Assembly: GCF_004349135.1 (NCBI RefSeq)
Contig: NZ_SMFN01000006.1
Span: forward strand, 21,888-85,887
Length of the DNA stretch: 64,000 bases
Direction: 5' to 3'
Source: Flavobacterium sandaracinum
Lineage (GTDB): Bacteria > Bacteroidota > Bacteroidia > Flavobacteriales > Flavobacteriaceae
Positions within the stretch are counted from its first letter, which is position 1; each line of letters starts with the position of its first letter. A program made the translations under genes and the position numbers. This document shows positions 43,200-51,809 of the stretch, in pieces. The notes below the pieces were generated by a model that did not search any database, was not told where the DNA came from, and worked only from the letters and a program-made list of their open reading frames with translations.

Positions 43200-43857
43200 A
43201 TTTTTTATTATGAGATTATTATTTTTGACTAGTTTGGTGTTTATATTGTCTGTTGTAGGTTATTCACAATCTGCAATTAAAGTAAGTTTCGTAACACAAA
43301 CTCAACACAGTGAAACTTCCTTGAAATCTGTCCCCTCACATATAAGGACTGCTGCCTTGCAACAGTTAAATAGTATTAAAAAGAAATCGGTTATGATTGT
43401 TCAAGGTAGTGTTGTTTATTTTGAAATCAAACCACAACAGATTGATATAAAACAAGAGGGTACAATTAGCTCTAATGATAGAACATCTGGAGTTTTATTC
43501 TCAAAAGATTTGTCATTAGAAGGATCTTATCCCGGCATTAAATTGTTGAAGAATTATAAAACTAAAACAATTAAAACTAAAATAAAAGGTAAGTTAACTA
43601 CTGAAAAATTAGCTGCTGTTAATTGGAAAATTACAAATAAAAAAAAGAAAATTCTGGGCTATAGCTGTTATGAAGCTACCACTACTTTCAAAAACAAGCT
43701 ATTAACAGTTTATGTGACCAATGATTTAAAAGTTTCAGGAAGTCCAAGTGATTTACCTTTTATTAATGGCCTAGTATTATTGTATAAACATGGAAATAGT
43801 ACAACAACTGCGCAAAGGATTGAACTGAATCAAGAAGAGCCTCTAAATTTTCTATAA
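43189..43857 (+). CDS. Divergent GLPGLI-like protein (e)
   Basis: 222 aa (215 if the second ATG at 43210 is used). Signal peptide MRLLFLTSLVFILSVVGYSQ. The region matching GLPGLI reads VYVTNDLKVSGSPSDLPFIN then GLVLLYKHGN, so the P-G-L core is reduced to I-N-G-L. The middle part is very Lys-rich (KNYKTKTIKTKIKGK). I assign it to the family by position, signal peptide, the WKITNKKKKILGYSCYEAT block shared with the other members and the order of segments. It ends 4 bases before the receptor gene. Confidence 0.75.
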   Translation: MKIKFFIMRLLFLTSLVFILSVVGYSQSAIKVSFVTQTQHSETSLKSVPSHIRTAALQQLNSIKKKSVMIVQGSVVYFEIKPQQIDIKQEGTISSNDRTSGVLFSKDLSLEGSYPGIKLLKNYKTKTIKTKIKGKLTTEKLAAVNWKITNKKKKILGYSCYEATTTFKNKLLTVYVTNDLKVSGSPSDLPFINGLVLLYKHGNSTTTAQRIELNQEEPLNFL

Positions 43858-43861
43858 TACG

Positions 43862-46447
43862 ATGCAGTTAAACTTTAAACTCATCTTGTTTCTGTTATTT
43901 CCAGTTTTTCTTTTTTCGCAGCATACAATTCGCTTAAAGGTTGTTGATGAAGCAAGCGCTAGTGTGCCAAGAGCCATCGTGATCATTAGCCAAGACGGCA
44001 ATCAAATTGCTTTTGGAACTACAGATACAAATGGTTTTTTAGAAAATCAATTAGCCTCTGGAACGTACACGATAACTATCAAAAAATTAGGTTTTGTTCC
44101 CATTACTGAGGTAGTTTTTGTTCAAAAAGAGGAGTTCTTAACTTTTACATTGCTTCCAGAAACAAACCAACTCAAAAATGTGATTATTACCAGTAGACCT
44201 AAAATAATGAAAGTGAAGGGTGATACTATTTCGTATAACTTAAAAGCTGTGGTTGATGGTACCGAAAATAAAATCGAAGATGTAATTAAAAAACTTCCTG
44301 GGCTGGATATTGACCAAAATGGCAAGGTATTGTACAAAGGGCAACAAATTGATAACGTTCTTGTTAATGGGAATGAGTTTTTTGGCAACAAACATCAAAT
44401 GGCAACCCAAAACATAAACGCTGATATGATTGAAGGCATTGATTTGCTAACTAATTATGCTGGTTTTGCCACTGCCAGCGGAGGCAAAAAAGGAATTGCG
44501 TTGAACTTGAAAACAAAAGACAGCTATAAAAATAAATGGATCATGGATTTTGATGCGGCTGCTGGAATAAATAATTCTTTTCGTTTCCACTCTAATTCCT
44601 TTAAATTTTTTAAGAAGGGAAATGTTGCCGTTATTTCGGATTATAATACTATTGCCAAAACACCAATTTCGCGAGAAGATTATAATGAAATGCGAATTTT
44701 GGCTGATGTCGATAGTGAAAACGGAGAATTTAAATCGATTGAAACCCCAACTTTTTTGAATCCTAACGCGTTTATAAAGGACAAAAAAAATGCTTTTATT
44801 GGACTTAATTATACGAGTTTAATAGGCAAGCGTTCTAAAATTACCTTTGCGAATGTTTTCAATAAAGCTATTATTACGGAGGAAAACGACAAACTTCAAA
44901 CTAATGTTGGAGAGCCACAAAGCCAATTCTCTTTTTTAGAAAATAAAGTTGCGACGTACAGTCTTAATAACAGTGCTTTTAAATGGGAGTTTAATAAGTC
45001 GAAAAGTACTTTTATATCCTATGTTGCTGGATTTACTCCAAATGCAGACGAAGATGAGCAAGATTTATTGCGCTCAGGAAATGTATTGAGCTATACTAAG
45101 AGAGATTCAAATTTTAATTTTGCTCATATTGCAAAAGTACAAACTACACTTTTCAAGGTTGTCAATTATAAAGGCACAGCCCAGCATTCAGCGGATGATA
45201 ACCGTCAAAAAGTTGATTTGTTTTCTCAACAAAATTTATTTGGTGGTACTTTTGATACCATTCATCAAAATCAAAACCAGAGACAAGCTAATTTTAGTTT
45301 TAATAATGTATTTACAAGGACACTAAAGAACAATAATTTTAGTTTTAAAATCAACCTTTTGTCACAGCAAGACAGATTACGTACTGTTATTTTAGAAAAC
45401 CAAAATAACGGTTTAGATGTTAAGTTGCAGCGAAAATCAATACAGACCAATTTTTCATGGTTAAAAAATTGGGATCCTAAGTTTCAATCCATTTTGGGTT
45501 TTAAAACTTCGGCGGTAAACAGTTGGTTTCAAGGTACTCAAAATGCATTTACCCGCTATGAGCCTAACCTTAGTTTGATTTATAATTTTAAAGGACTTAA
45601 TAAACTTACGTTCAATTATTCGCTAGATCATCAATTGCCTTCGCTGAGTCAATTGCAGCAAACCGATATAATAGTTGATTTTCAAACTATTTCAAAGGCT
45701 ACTTCAATTGATTACAATCGAATAATTCCTAAAAATAGTTTTTCTCTTCAATACTTCAGTGTAAATCCAAGGAGTCAAAGTGTTCTTTACTCGACTGTAT
45801 CCTATGATGTGGAGCAAAATTCTGTATCGAGCAATACCATCTACAATTCAGATTATATTGAAAACGTTGGGATCACAACAAGAAACAGAAAAAGTATTAA
45901 GGCATTAGCTTTGTATGATTTAAAGCTTCATCATTTGCCGTTTTCAATTAAAACGACTTTGTTTTATCTGAAATCGATAGGATTGTCTCGGTTCAATAGT
46001 GTCGATAATGAAGTTGAGACTCAAAATTTCACGAATCGTTTGCAGTTGGTATCTAATTTTAGGAAATCACATGTACAGTTTGGGATTGACTATAACTTTA
46101 TTCAAAGAATGGTAATGCAAAGTTCCAGTAATTTTAATAACACGAGTCAAAATCATCAGATTACGCTATCTATTCGTGGAAAAAGCAAGACTAATTTAAA
46201 ATGGGATATAGGTTTTGTAATAGATGATCAAGATTCAGGTTTTGATACCAATCAACTGTTTTTTCTAAATGCAAATGTGCAGTATATGGCAGCTAAAAAT
46301 TGGAAGTTATTTTTTAATGGAAACAACATGCTAAATTTGAATCAGACTACTTTATTGTTAAACACAACAAACGCCAGTTTTTTTACAGCATCAAGAGTGT
46401 CAATTCGTCCCGGGTATTTGATGCTAGGTTTGAATTACTCACTATAA
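43862..46447 (+). CDS. Outer-membrane beta-barrel receptor of the second GLPGLI locus
   Basis: 861 aa. Signal peptide to about residue 20, carboxypeptidase-like domain about 22-100 (HTIRLKVVDEASASVPRA ... IKKLGFVPITEV), plug-like segment IEDVIKKLPGLDIDQNGKV with NVLVNGNEFFGNKHQMATQN, then a large barrel ending LGLNYSL. The same architecture and motifs as the receptor at 23780 (L-P-G-[VL]-[ED]-[VI]-D-x-N-G; V-x-G-[KN]-[SE]-F-F-G), so these are paralogues. Translationally close to the two GLPGLI genes upstream. A terminator follows. Confidence 0.88.
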   Translation: MQLNFKLILFLLFPVFLFSQHTIRLKVVDEASASVPRAIVIISQDGNQIAFGTTDTNGFLENQLASGTYTITIKKLGFVPITEVVFVQKEEFLTFTLLPETNQLKNVIITSRPKIMKVKGDTISYNLKAVVDGTENKIEDVIKKLPGLDIDQNGKVLYKGQQIDNVLVNGNEFFGNKHQMATQNINADMIEGIDLLTNYAGFATASGGKKGIALNLKTKDSYKNKWIMDFDAAAGINNSFRFHSNSFKFFKKGNVAVISDYNTIAKTPISREDYNEMRILADVDSENGEFKSIETPTFLNPNAFIKDKKNAFIGLNYTSLIGKRSKITFANVFNKAIITEENDKLQTNVGEPQSQFSFLENKVATYSLNNSAFKWEFNKSKSTFISYVAGFTPNADEDEQDLLRSGNVLSYTKRDSNFNFAHIAKVQTTLFKVVNYKGTAQHSADDNRQKVDLFSQQNLFGGTFDTIHQNQNQRQANFSFNNVFTRTLKNNNFSFKINLLSQQDRLRTVILENQNNGLDVKLQRKSIQTNFSWLKNWDPKFQSILGFKTSAVNSWFQGTQNAFTRYEPNLSLIYNFKGLNKLTFNYSLDHQLPSLSQLQQTDIIVDFQTISKATSIDYNRIIPKNSFSLQYFSVNPRSQSVLYSTVSYDVEQNSVSSNTIYNSDYIENVGITTRNRKSIKALALYDLKLHHLPFSIKTTLFYLKSIGLSRFNSVDNEVETQNFTNRLQLVSNFRKSHVQFGIDYNFIQRMVMQSSSNFNNTSQNHQITLSIRGKSKTNLKWDIGFVIDDQDSGFDTNQLFFLNANVQYMAAKNWKLFFNGNNMLNLNQTTLLLNTTNASFFTASRVSIRPGYLMLGLNYSL

Positions 46448-46463
46448 TTTTAATTATCAAAAA

Positions 46464-46493
46464 AACCCATTTCAAATCACTTTGAAATGGGTT
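46464..46493. terminator. Hairpin terminator, near copy of the tsf terminator
   Basis: AACCCATTTCAAA / TTTGAAATGGGTT around TCAC. Almost the same sequence as the tsf terminator at 48426-48464, which suggests it was copied together with the EF-Ts remnant beside it. Confidence 0.85.
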
Positions 46494-46540
46494 GTTGTAT
46501 AGATTGAAATCCAATATTGAATATCTGAAATCGAAATTTT

Positions 46541-46707
46541 ATATATGCTTCAACAGCTCTTTTAAATCAGTAATGATAAGATTTTATCTAAAGATTTAGC
46601 ATAAACGGTAACGATCATTTTGTTGTCTTTGATATACTCTTGGTTTACTAAAGTCTTTAAAGAAACGAGCCAATTTGCCTTTAGCGATAATGTCTAAATA
46701 GTTTTCG
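46541..46707 (-). pseudogene. Decayed C-terminal fragment of an EF-Ts (tsf) copy
   Basis: Minus-strand fragments in shifting frames match the end of Tsf: SENYLDIIAKGKLARFFKD (Tsf: WDKIIPGKVLRFISDN), then LVNQEYIKDNKMIV (Tsf: LLDQNFIKDDSKKV), then FKRAVEAYI (Tsf: FKRAALG). At least two frameshifts separate the pieces, and no N-terminal part remains. It ends next to a terminator like that of tsf. The rest of 46448-46819 shows no gene. Confidence 0.75.
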
Positions 46708-46772
46708 CTTTACTTTATTGATGAATGACGTATTTAGCAATTTCGATTTTTTAAACTAGAATTTTAGTAACA

Positions 46773-46802
46773 AAAAAGAGTCCCCATTTGGGAACTCTTT
46801 TT
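46773..46802 (-). terminator. Terminator of the subtilase gene
   Basis: AAAAGAGTCCC / GGGAACTCTTTT with a one-base bulge. On the minus strand it follows the subtilase stop within 20 bases and ends in T residues. Confidence 0.8.
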
Positions 46803-46819
46803 AGGTATTTATTATTGGA

Positions 46820-48193
46820 TTAAAACCCGCTTACATTCAATCTACCACCAGTTAAACATTTTCCTGATAAAGAGGAAGTAGGTGTAGCGCTATTCAAAAG
46901 CGCTGCTTTAATTTGTGCTGCTGTTGCTCCAGGATTTAAGGATGCATACAAAGCTGCTGCTCCAGAAACATGTGGAGTTGCCATTGAAGTACCGTTGTAA
47001 CTAGCATAACCAGAAACATTCTTGCCTCTAGATCTCACTGGAACTGTTGACCAAATTCCTGAACCCGGTGCTCCTATATCTACTGATGTAGCGCCAAATT
47101 GTGAGAAACTTGATAAAGCTCCTGTGCTTGTAATTGATGCAACTGCAATAACATTGGCGTTAGGATAGCTTGCAGGGTAGCTAGGTGTAGCGTCATTGTT
47201 TGTACCGCTATTTCCCGCCGCAGCGATAAATAGTATTCCTGCAGCATTTGCTCTTTCTATGGCATCTTGAAGAGCTTGGGAGAATCCTCCTCCGCCCCAA
47301 GAGTTGTTAGTTGCAACAATATTTAATCCTTGTTTTGTTTTTAAATTTGTAAAATAGTCTACGGCTTTGATAGCATTTGCCAATGTTCCTCCAGTACCAG
47401 CTAAAAATTTAGCGTTTAGCATTTTTACGTTCCAAACAACTCCAGCAACTCCTTTACCATTGCCTCCAACAGCCCCTATTGTTCCTGCAACATGCGTTCC
47501 GTGATCATCATCAACCCCATCAAAAACCGTATTGTTGTTTCCTGCAAAGTCCCATCCATAGACATCATCAACTAGACCATTTCCGTCATCGTCAATACCA
47601 TTGCCAGCAATCTCGCCCGGATTTTTTCCAGCATTTGCAGCTAAATCTTCGTGGTCAAACATATAACCTTCGTCAATAATACCAATATATACAGTATTTG
47701 ATCCTAATTTATTATTTGCCCAAGCTACTGCGGCTTGTGATCCAAATTGATTTGCAGGAGCTGTTGTTGCGCCATACATTCCCCACAAGGTGCCATTCGT
47801 AGCATACGTATCGTTTGATGTTGCAAAATGAGTGTAAATCCAGTTAGGTTCTGCATATTCCACTTCCTGTAAATCTTTTAAAAGGTCTATAGCCTCCATG
47901 GTATCTAATTTTGAATTTACTAATAAAAGTTTTCCGCCTTTAGTGTTTGTCTTTGCATTGGAGGTTTGCACAGAGTTAGTGTTAATCACTTCTACTGTAG
48001 TACCTCCAATTAGTGAGAGAATGTTTGTTGATGTTTTAGCTCCTGGAGCTGCAGGTTTGAATTTAATAAGTATTTGGTTCGCTACATAATTAGGTTTTTC
48101 CTGATTTTGTACTACCTCTGGAGAGTTTAAATTCTCATCAGTACACGAGTAAAACGAGAACAAGGCTAGAGCTGCAATAAATAATTTTTTCAT
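46820..48193 (-). CDS. S8 (subtilase) family serine peptidase, lipoprotein
   Basis: 457 aa. Lipoprotein signal with lipobox SFYSC near residue 17. Inhibitor-like N-terminal region about 35-120 (ANQILIKFKP ... LQEVEYAEPNW). Catalytic triad: Asp in IGIIDEGYMFDHE (D-E-G in place of the usual D-S/T-G), His in DDDHGTHVAGTIG, oxyanion Asn in ATNNSWGGGG, Ser in YNGTSMATPHVSGAAAL. Acidic Asp-rich loop DDDGNGLVDDVYGWDF may bind calcium. Likely anchored to the membrane and degrading periplasmic or surface proteins. The 48194-48425 upstream region is AT-rich with no gene. Confidence 0.94.
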   Translation of the reverse strand: MKKLFIAALALFSFYSCTDENLNSPEVVQNQEKPNYVANQILIKFKPAAPGAKTSTNILSLIGGTTVEVINTNSVQTSNAKTNTKGGKLLLVNSKLDTMEAIDLLKDLQEVEYAEPNWIYTHFATSNDTYATNGTLWGMYGATTAPANQFGSQAAVAWANNKLGSNTVYIGIIDEGYMFDHEDLAANAGKNPGEIAGNGIDDDGNGLVDDVYGWDFAGNNNTVFDGVDDDHGTHVAGTIGAVGGNGKGVAGVVWNVKMLNAKFLAGTGGTLANAIKAVDYFTNLKTKQGLNIVATNNSWGGGGFSQALQDAIERANAAGILFIAAAGNSGTNNDATPSYPASYPNANVIAVASITSTGALSSFSQFGATSVDIGAPGSGIWSTVPVRSRGKNVSGYASYNGTSMATPHVSGAAALYASLNPGATAAQIKAALLNSATPTSSLSGKCLTGGRLNVSGF

Positions 48194-48425
48194 AATTTTA
48201 AGATTTGGTTTTAAAATGTTAAAATTATCAAAAAAAATACAATAATTATAATATTTGTACTAAAAAAATAAACAATGTAAGTTAAAAATATTTTTAAATT
48301 GAATTTTTACGATAGGTATAAGTAGATAGGGGATTTGATTATTAATTATATAAAATCGTTATTGTATAGTTTGTGATACTCATAATTTATTAGGCGTAAT
48401 GGTATTTAATGAATATATTTCAATT

Positions 48426-48464
48426 AAAAAACCCCATTTCAAACTAATTTGAAATGGGGTTTTT
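48426..48464. terminator. Terminator of the rplM-rpsI-rpsB-tsf operon
   Basis: AAAACCCCATTTCAAA / TTTGAAATGGGGTTTT around a short CTAA loop, with A and T tracts on both outer sides, 26 bases after the tsf stop. Confidence 0.92.
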
Positions 48465-48489
48465 ATATATAAGGAAATCAAATAGTAAT

Positions 48490-49452
48490 CTATCCTAAAG
48501 CAGCTCTTTTGAAACCTGTAATTTCAACTTTGAATTCTTTAACATAATCACCTACTTTTTTACTGTCATCTTTGATGAAGTTTTGATCCAATAAAGCTTT
48601 TTCTTGGTCTAAAGTAGTGTTGTCAGAGATGAAACGCAGTACTTTTCCAGGAATAATTTTGTCCCAAATTTGTTCAGGTTTACCTTCAGCTTTTAACTCA
48701 GCTTTAGCATCTTCTTCAGCTTGTTTTAAAACTTCTTCAGTTAATTGAGAGAAAGAAATATATTTAGGAACATTTTTCAATGTTTTTCCTAAACGTTTTG
48801 CTTCTTCATTTTCTTTTTCGATTATAGCAATACGAGCAGCAAGTTCAGAAGCAACGAAAGATGGGTCAAAATCTTTGTAAGATAATGTGTCAGCTCCCAT
48901 TGATGCAACTTGCATAGAGATATCTTTAGTAAGAACTTCTGCGTTAGCTACAGCAGCAGAAATAGCAGTTAATGCAGCAATTTTGTTAACGTGAACATAA
49001 GATCCAACAAAAGCACCTTCTAAAATTTCAAAATCACCGATTTCGATTTTTTCACCAATAACACCTGTTTGCTCGATCAATTTCTCAGCAACAGTAATGC
49101 CGTTGAAATCTGACGCTAAAAATTCTTCTTTAGAAGAGAAGTTAATCGCTTTTTCAACTAATTCTTTAGCTAAAGAAACGAAAGATACATTTTTACCTAC
49201 GAAATCTGTCTCACAATTTAAAGTGATGATTGCTCCTTTAGTGTTGTCAGCATTGATAAAAGAAACAGCTGCTCCTTCAGAAGACTCACGGTCAGAACGG
49301 TTAGCGGCAACTTTTTGTCCTTTTTCTCTAAGGTTTTGTATCGCTTTATCGAAATCTCCATCAGCTTCAACTAAAGCTTTTTTACAGTCCATCATTCCGG
49401 CACCTGTAGTTTGTCTTAATTTATTTACATCTGCAGCAGTAATTGTTGCCAT
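48490..49452 (-). CDS. tsf: Elongation factor Ts
   Basis: 320 aa. Guanine-nucleotide exchange factor for EF-Tu. N-terminal UBA-like domain VNKLRQTTGAGMMDCKKALVEADGD and the conserved NCETDFVGKNVSFV region of the core, plus the C-terminal end DSKKVGDYVKEFKVEITGFKR as usual for bacteroidotal EF-Ts. Lies downstream of rpsB, the classical order. A decayed copy of its 3' end lies 1.8 kb away at 46541. Confidence 0.98.
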   Translation of the reverse strand: MATITAADVNKLRQTTGAGMMDCKKALVEADGDFDKAIQNLREKGQKVAANRSDRESSEGAAVSFINADNTKGAIITLNCETDFVGKNVSFVSLAKELVEKAINFSSKEEFLASDFNGITVAEKLIEQTGVIGEKIEIGDFEILEGAFVGSYVHVNKIAALTAISAAVANAEVLTKDISMQVASMGADTLSYKDFDPSFVASELAARIAIIEKENEEAKRLGKTLKNVPKYISFSQLTEEVLKQAEEDAKAELKAEGKPEQIWDKIIPGKVLRFISDNTTLDQEKALLDQNFIKDDSKKVGDYVKEFKVEITGFKRAALG

Positions 49453-49591
49453 AATTTTTTTATTTTAAATTAAAAAATAGTTTTAATAAAAAATTCCAAA
49501 TTCAGAAATCCTGAATCCAATTGATAAATTAAATCATTACTGAGATAATTTTTGGAATTTGGAATTTTAGAATTTGGAATTTCTTTTTGTT

Positions 49592-50407
49592 TTATTCTTC
49601 AGTTGCAGTTGGAGCAGCAGCTTCTACAGCAGGAGCTACTTCTACAGCTTCAGCAGCAGGAGCTACCGTTTCAGTAGGAGCAACAACTTCAGCAGTTGCT
49701 TCGCCTTCTTTGTCAGAACCTCTATCAGAAAGTCCTTCAACAATTGCAGCGGTAACCAAAGTTAAAATTTTATCAATTGATTTAGAAGCATCATCGTTAG
49801 ATGGGATTACGAATTCAACCTCTCTTGGGTCAGAATTAGTATCCACCATTGCGAAAACTGGAATGTTTAATTTTTGAGCTTCTTTTATTGCGATGTGTTC
49901 TGCTTTGATATCAACTACGAACAATGCAGCTGGTAGTCTAGACATGTCAGCGATTGAACCTAAGTTTTTCTCTAATTTAGCACGAAGACGATCTACTTGC
50001 AAACGCTCTTTTTTAGAAAGAGTCATGAATGTACCATCTTTCTTCATTTTATCAATAGTAGCCATTTTTTTAACAGCTTTACGGATAGTTACGAAGTTAG
50101 TTAGCATTCCACCAGGCCATCTTTCAGTGATGTAAGGCATGTTTGCAGCTTTTGCTTTTTCAGCAACGATGTCTTTTGCTTGTTTTTTGGTAGCAACGAA
50201 TAATATTTTTCTACCTGATGCAGCGATTTTTTTCAAAGCGTCATTTGCTTCTTCAATTTTTGCTGCAGTTTTATATAGGTTGATAATGTGAATACCATTA
50301 CGCTCCATATAAATGTAAGGAGCCATGTTTGGATCCCATTTTCTAGTCATGTGTCCGAAATGAACACCTGCTTCTAGTAAGTCTTTTACTTCTACTTTGT
50401 TTGCCAT
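49592..50407 (-). CDS. rpsB: 30S ribosomal protein S2
   Basis: 271 aa. Begins KDLLEAGVHFGHMTRKWDPNMAPY, with INLYKTA, FVATKKQAKDIV, RWPGGMLTNF and IPVFAMVDTNSDP as expected. The last 35 or so residues are an Ala/Val/Glu/Pro-rich acidic tail (TEE end), a lineage-specific extension. The gap to tsf (49453-49591) holds AATTTGGAATTT-type AT repeats. Confidence 0.98.
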   Translation of the reverse strand: MANKVEVKDLLEAGVHFGHMTRKWDPNMAPYIYMERNGIHIINLYKTAAKIEEANDALKKIAASGRKILFVATKKQAKDIVAEKAKAANMPYITERWPGGMLTNFVTIRKAVKKMATIDKMKKDGTFMTLSKKERLQVDRLRAKLEKNLGSIADMSRLPAALFVVDIKAEHIAIKEAQKLNIPVFAMVDTNSDPREVEFVIPSNDDASKSIDKILTLVTAAIVEGLSDRGSDKEGEATAEVVAPTETVAPAAEAVEVAPAVEAAAPTATEE

Positions 50408-50625
50408 TTTGTTCTAGTTTACGTTCTGTTGATTAGCAATGGATAAATGGCGGTTTCCCGGCTTTATGCATTTAGATGCTAAACTATTTCCTACCTCGGT
50501 AGGAGAGCAACAACAACTGTTTTTTTTAAATTTTTTGCGGAATTTATTTCAGCTTCTTTTCCGTTTAAGCTGATAATAAAACCAGTCTCTGAACGTGAAA
50601 ATCTGAATTAAATCCAGATTGAATA
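50408..50625 (-). promoter_or_regulatory. Structured leader between rpsI and rpsB
   Basis: On the minus strand three small hairpins occur before rpsB: TCAGCTT/AAGCTGA, CCTAC(CGAG)GTAGG, and TTTAGCAT-type pairing near TAAATGC. There is no terminator T-run. A leader that S2 itself binds is plausible for this operon position, but I do not recognise a named family. Confidence 0.35.
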
Positions 50626-51012
50626 TTAACGTTTAGAGAATTGGAATCTCTTACGAGCTTTCTTCTGACCGAATTTCTTACGTTCAACCATTCTTGGATC
50701 TCTTGTTAATAAACCTTGTGGTTTCAATATTCCTCTGTTTTCAGCATTTACTTCACACATTACGCGTGCTAATGCCATTCTTACAGCTTCTGCTTGACCA
50801 GTTGAACCACCTCCGTAAACATTCACTTTTACGTCAAAGTTACTTACATTTTCTGTCATAGACATCGGTTGTAATACTTTGTACTGTAAAGTTGCAGTTG
50901 GGAAATAAGTTTCGAATGGTTTTTTGTTCACAACGATTACTCCTGTTCCTTCCGAAACATAAACACGTGCAACAGCCGTTTTTCTTCTACCAATTTTGTG
51001 AATAACTCCCAT
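50626..51012 (-). CDS. rpsI: 30S ribosomal protein S9
   Basis: 128 aa. Starts IHKIGRRKTAVARVYVSEG and ends with the basic tail DPRMVERKKFGQKKARKRFQFSKR (given in two parts: DPRMVERKKFG, QKKARKRFQFSKR) that contacts P-site tRNA. GGGSTGQAEAVRMALARVM is typical. Its ATG overlaps the rplM stop by one base (TAATG), so the two are translationally coupled. Confidence 0.98.
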   Translation of the reverse strand: MGVIHKIGRRKTAVARVYVSEGTGVIVVNKKPFETYFPTATLQYKVLQPMSMTENVSNFDVKVNVYGGGSTGQAEAVRMALARVMCEVNAENRGILKPQGLLTRDPRMVERKKFGQKKARKRFQFSKR

Positions 51013-51467
51013 TACTTAAGATCGTTAAGGTTAACTGTTCTAGGTTTTTGAGCGCCTTGTTTGTGCTCTGATCCTACAACAACATTTAAATTTCTAAAAA
51101 GTTCAGCCCCTAACTTGTTTTTAGGTAACATTCCTTTTATCGCTTTTTCAACTAGTAATGCAGGATTTTTTGATTGCAATACTTCAGCAGTTAAAGTTCT
51201 TTGTCCTCCAGGGTAGCCAGTGTGACGGATGTAAGTTTTCTCTTTCATCTTGTTTCCTGTAAGGTTGATTTTTTCTGAGTTGATAACAATTACGTTATCT
51301 CCACAGTCAACATGTGGTGTGTAACTTGCTTTGTATTTTCCTCTAAGGATCATTGCGATCTTAGAAGCCATACGACCTAAGTTATGCCCATCAGCATCTA
51401 CAACAATCCACTCTTTTGTAACGGTGGCTTTGCTTGCTGATTGTGTCTTGTAGCTTAATGCGTCCAT
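51012..51467 (-). CDS. rplM: 50S ribosomal protein L13
   Basis: 151 aa. Conserved: WIVVDADGHNLGRMASKIA, LRGKYKASYTPHVDCGD, RHTGYPGG, AIKGMLPKNKLG and the C-terminal LNVVVGSEHKQGAQKP. First gene of the rplM-rpsI-rpsB-tsf unit, with a consensus promoter immediately upstream. Confidence 0.98.
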   Translation of the reverse strand: MDALSYKTQSASKATVTKEWIVVDADGHNLGRMASKIAMILRGKYKASYTPHVDCGDNVIVINSEKINLTGNKMKEKTYIRHTGYPGGQRTLTAEVLQSKNPALLVEKAIKGMLPKNKLGAELFRNLNVVVGSEHKQGAQKPRTVNLNDLK

Positions 51468-51510
51468 AATATTATTTTAATTAAACATTCCATCCCCAAT
51501 AAAGGGGTTG

Positions 51511-51541
51511 CAAAAGTACAATTAATTATTTTAAATGCAAA
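51511..51541 (-). promoter_or_regulatory. Consensus promoter of the rplM operon
   Basis: On the minus strand TTTG (51541-51538), a 19-base spacer and TACTTTTG (51518-51511), a full match to the bacteroidotal housekeeping consensus. A CCCC/GGGG hairpin lies in the leader (51494-51507). The remaining 51542-51809 stretch up to the LacI-type gene shows no gene. Confidence 0.85.
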
Positions 51542-51809
51542 TACCTTAAACTATTATTTTTATCTTGTTTTAGTGCTGATTATCAAATGGATATTTAAAA
51601 TTAATTTCTATCTTCAAATTTTGGATTAGTATACGTGCAGTGGAGTTACCGGAATCCTGATTTTTTTTATGATTTTATTGACTATTCCTGATTTTTTAAA
51701 CCTAAATTCTATATTATAAATGCTATTTTTGTCAATTAAACAGTTACTATTCTAATTATTTATATCTTGTCAGTATTTTTCCTTTATCAATTACAATAAA
51801 TATTCCTTT

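Noticed and set aside
47479..47679. His/Gln-rich 66-codon frame opposite the subtilase
   Set aside because: The His and Gln arise from the antisense of Asp- and Gly-rich codons; it is not a gene.
49453..49591. AATTTGGAATTT repeats between tsf and rpsB as a possible operator
   Set aside because: Low-complexity filler with imperfect units and no dyad of regulatory quality.
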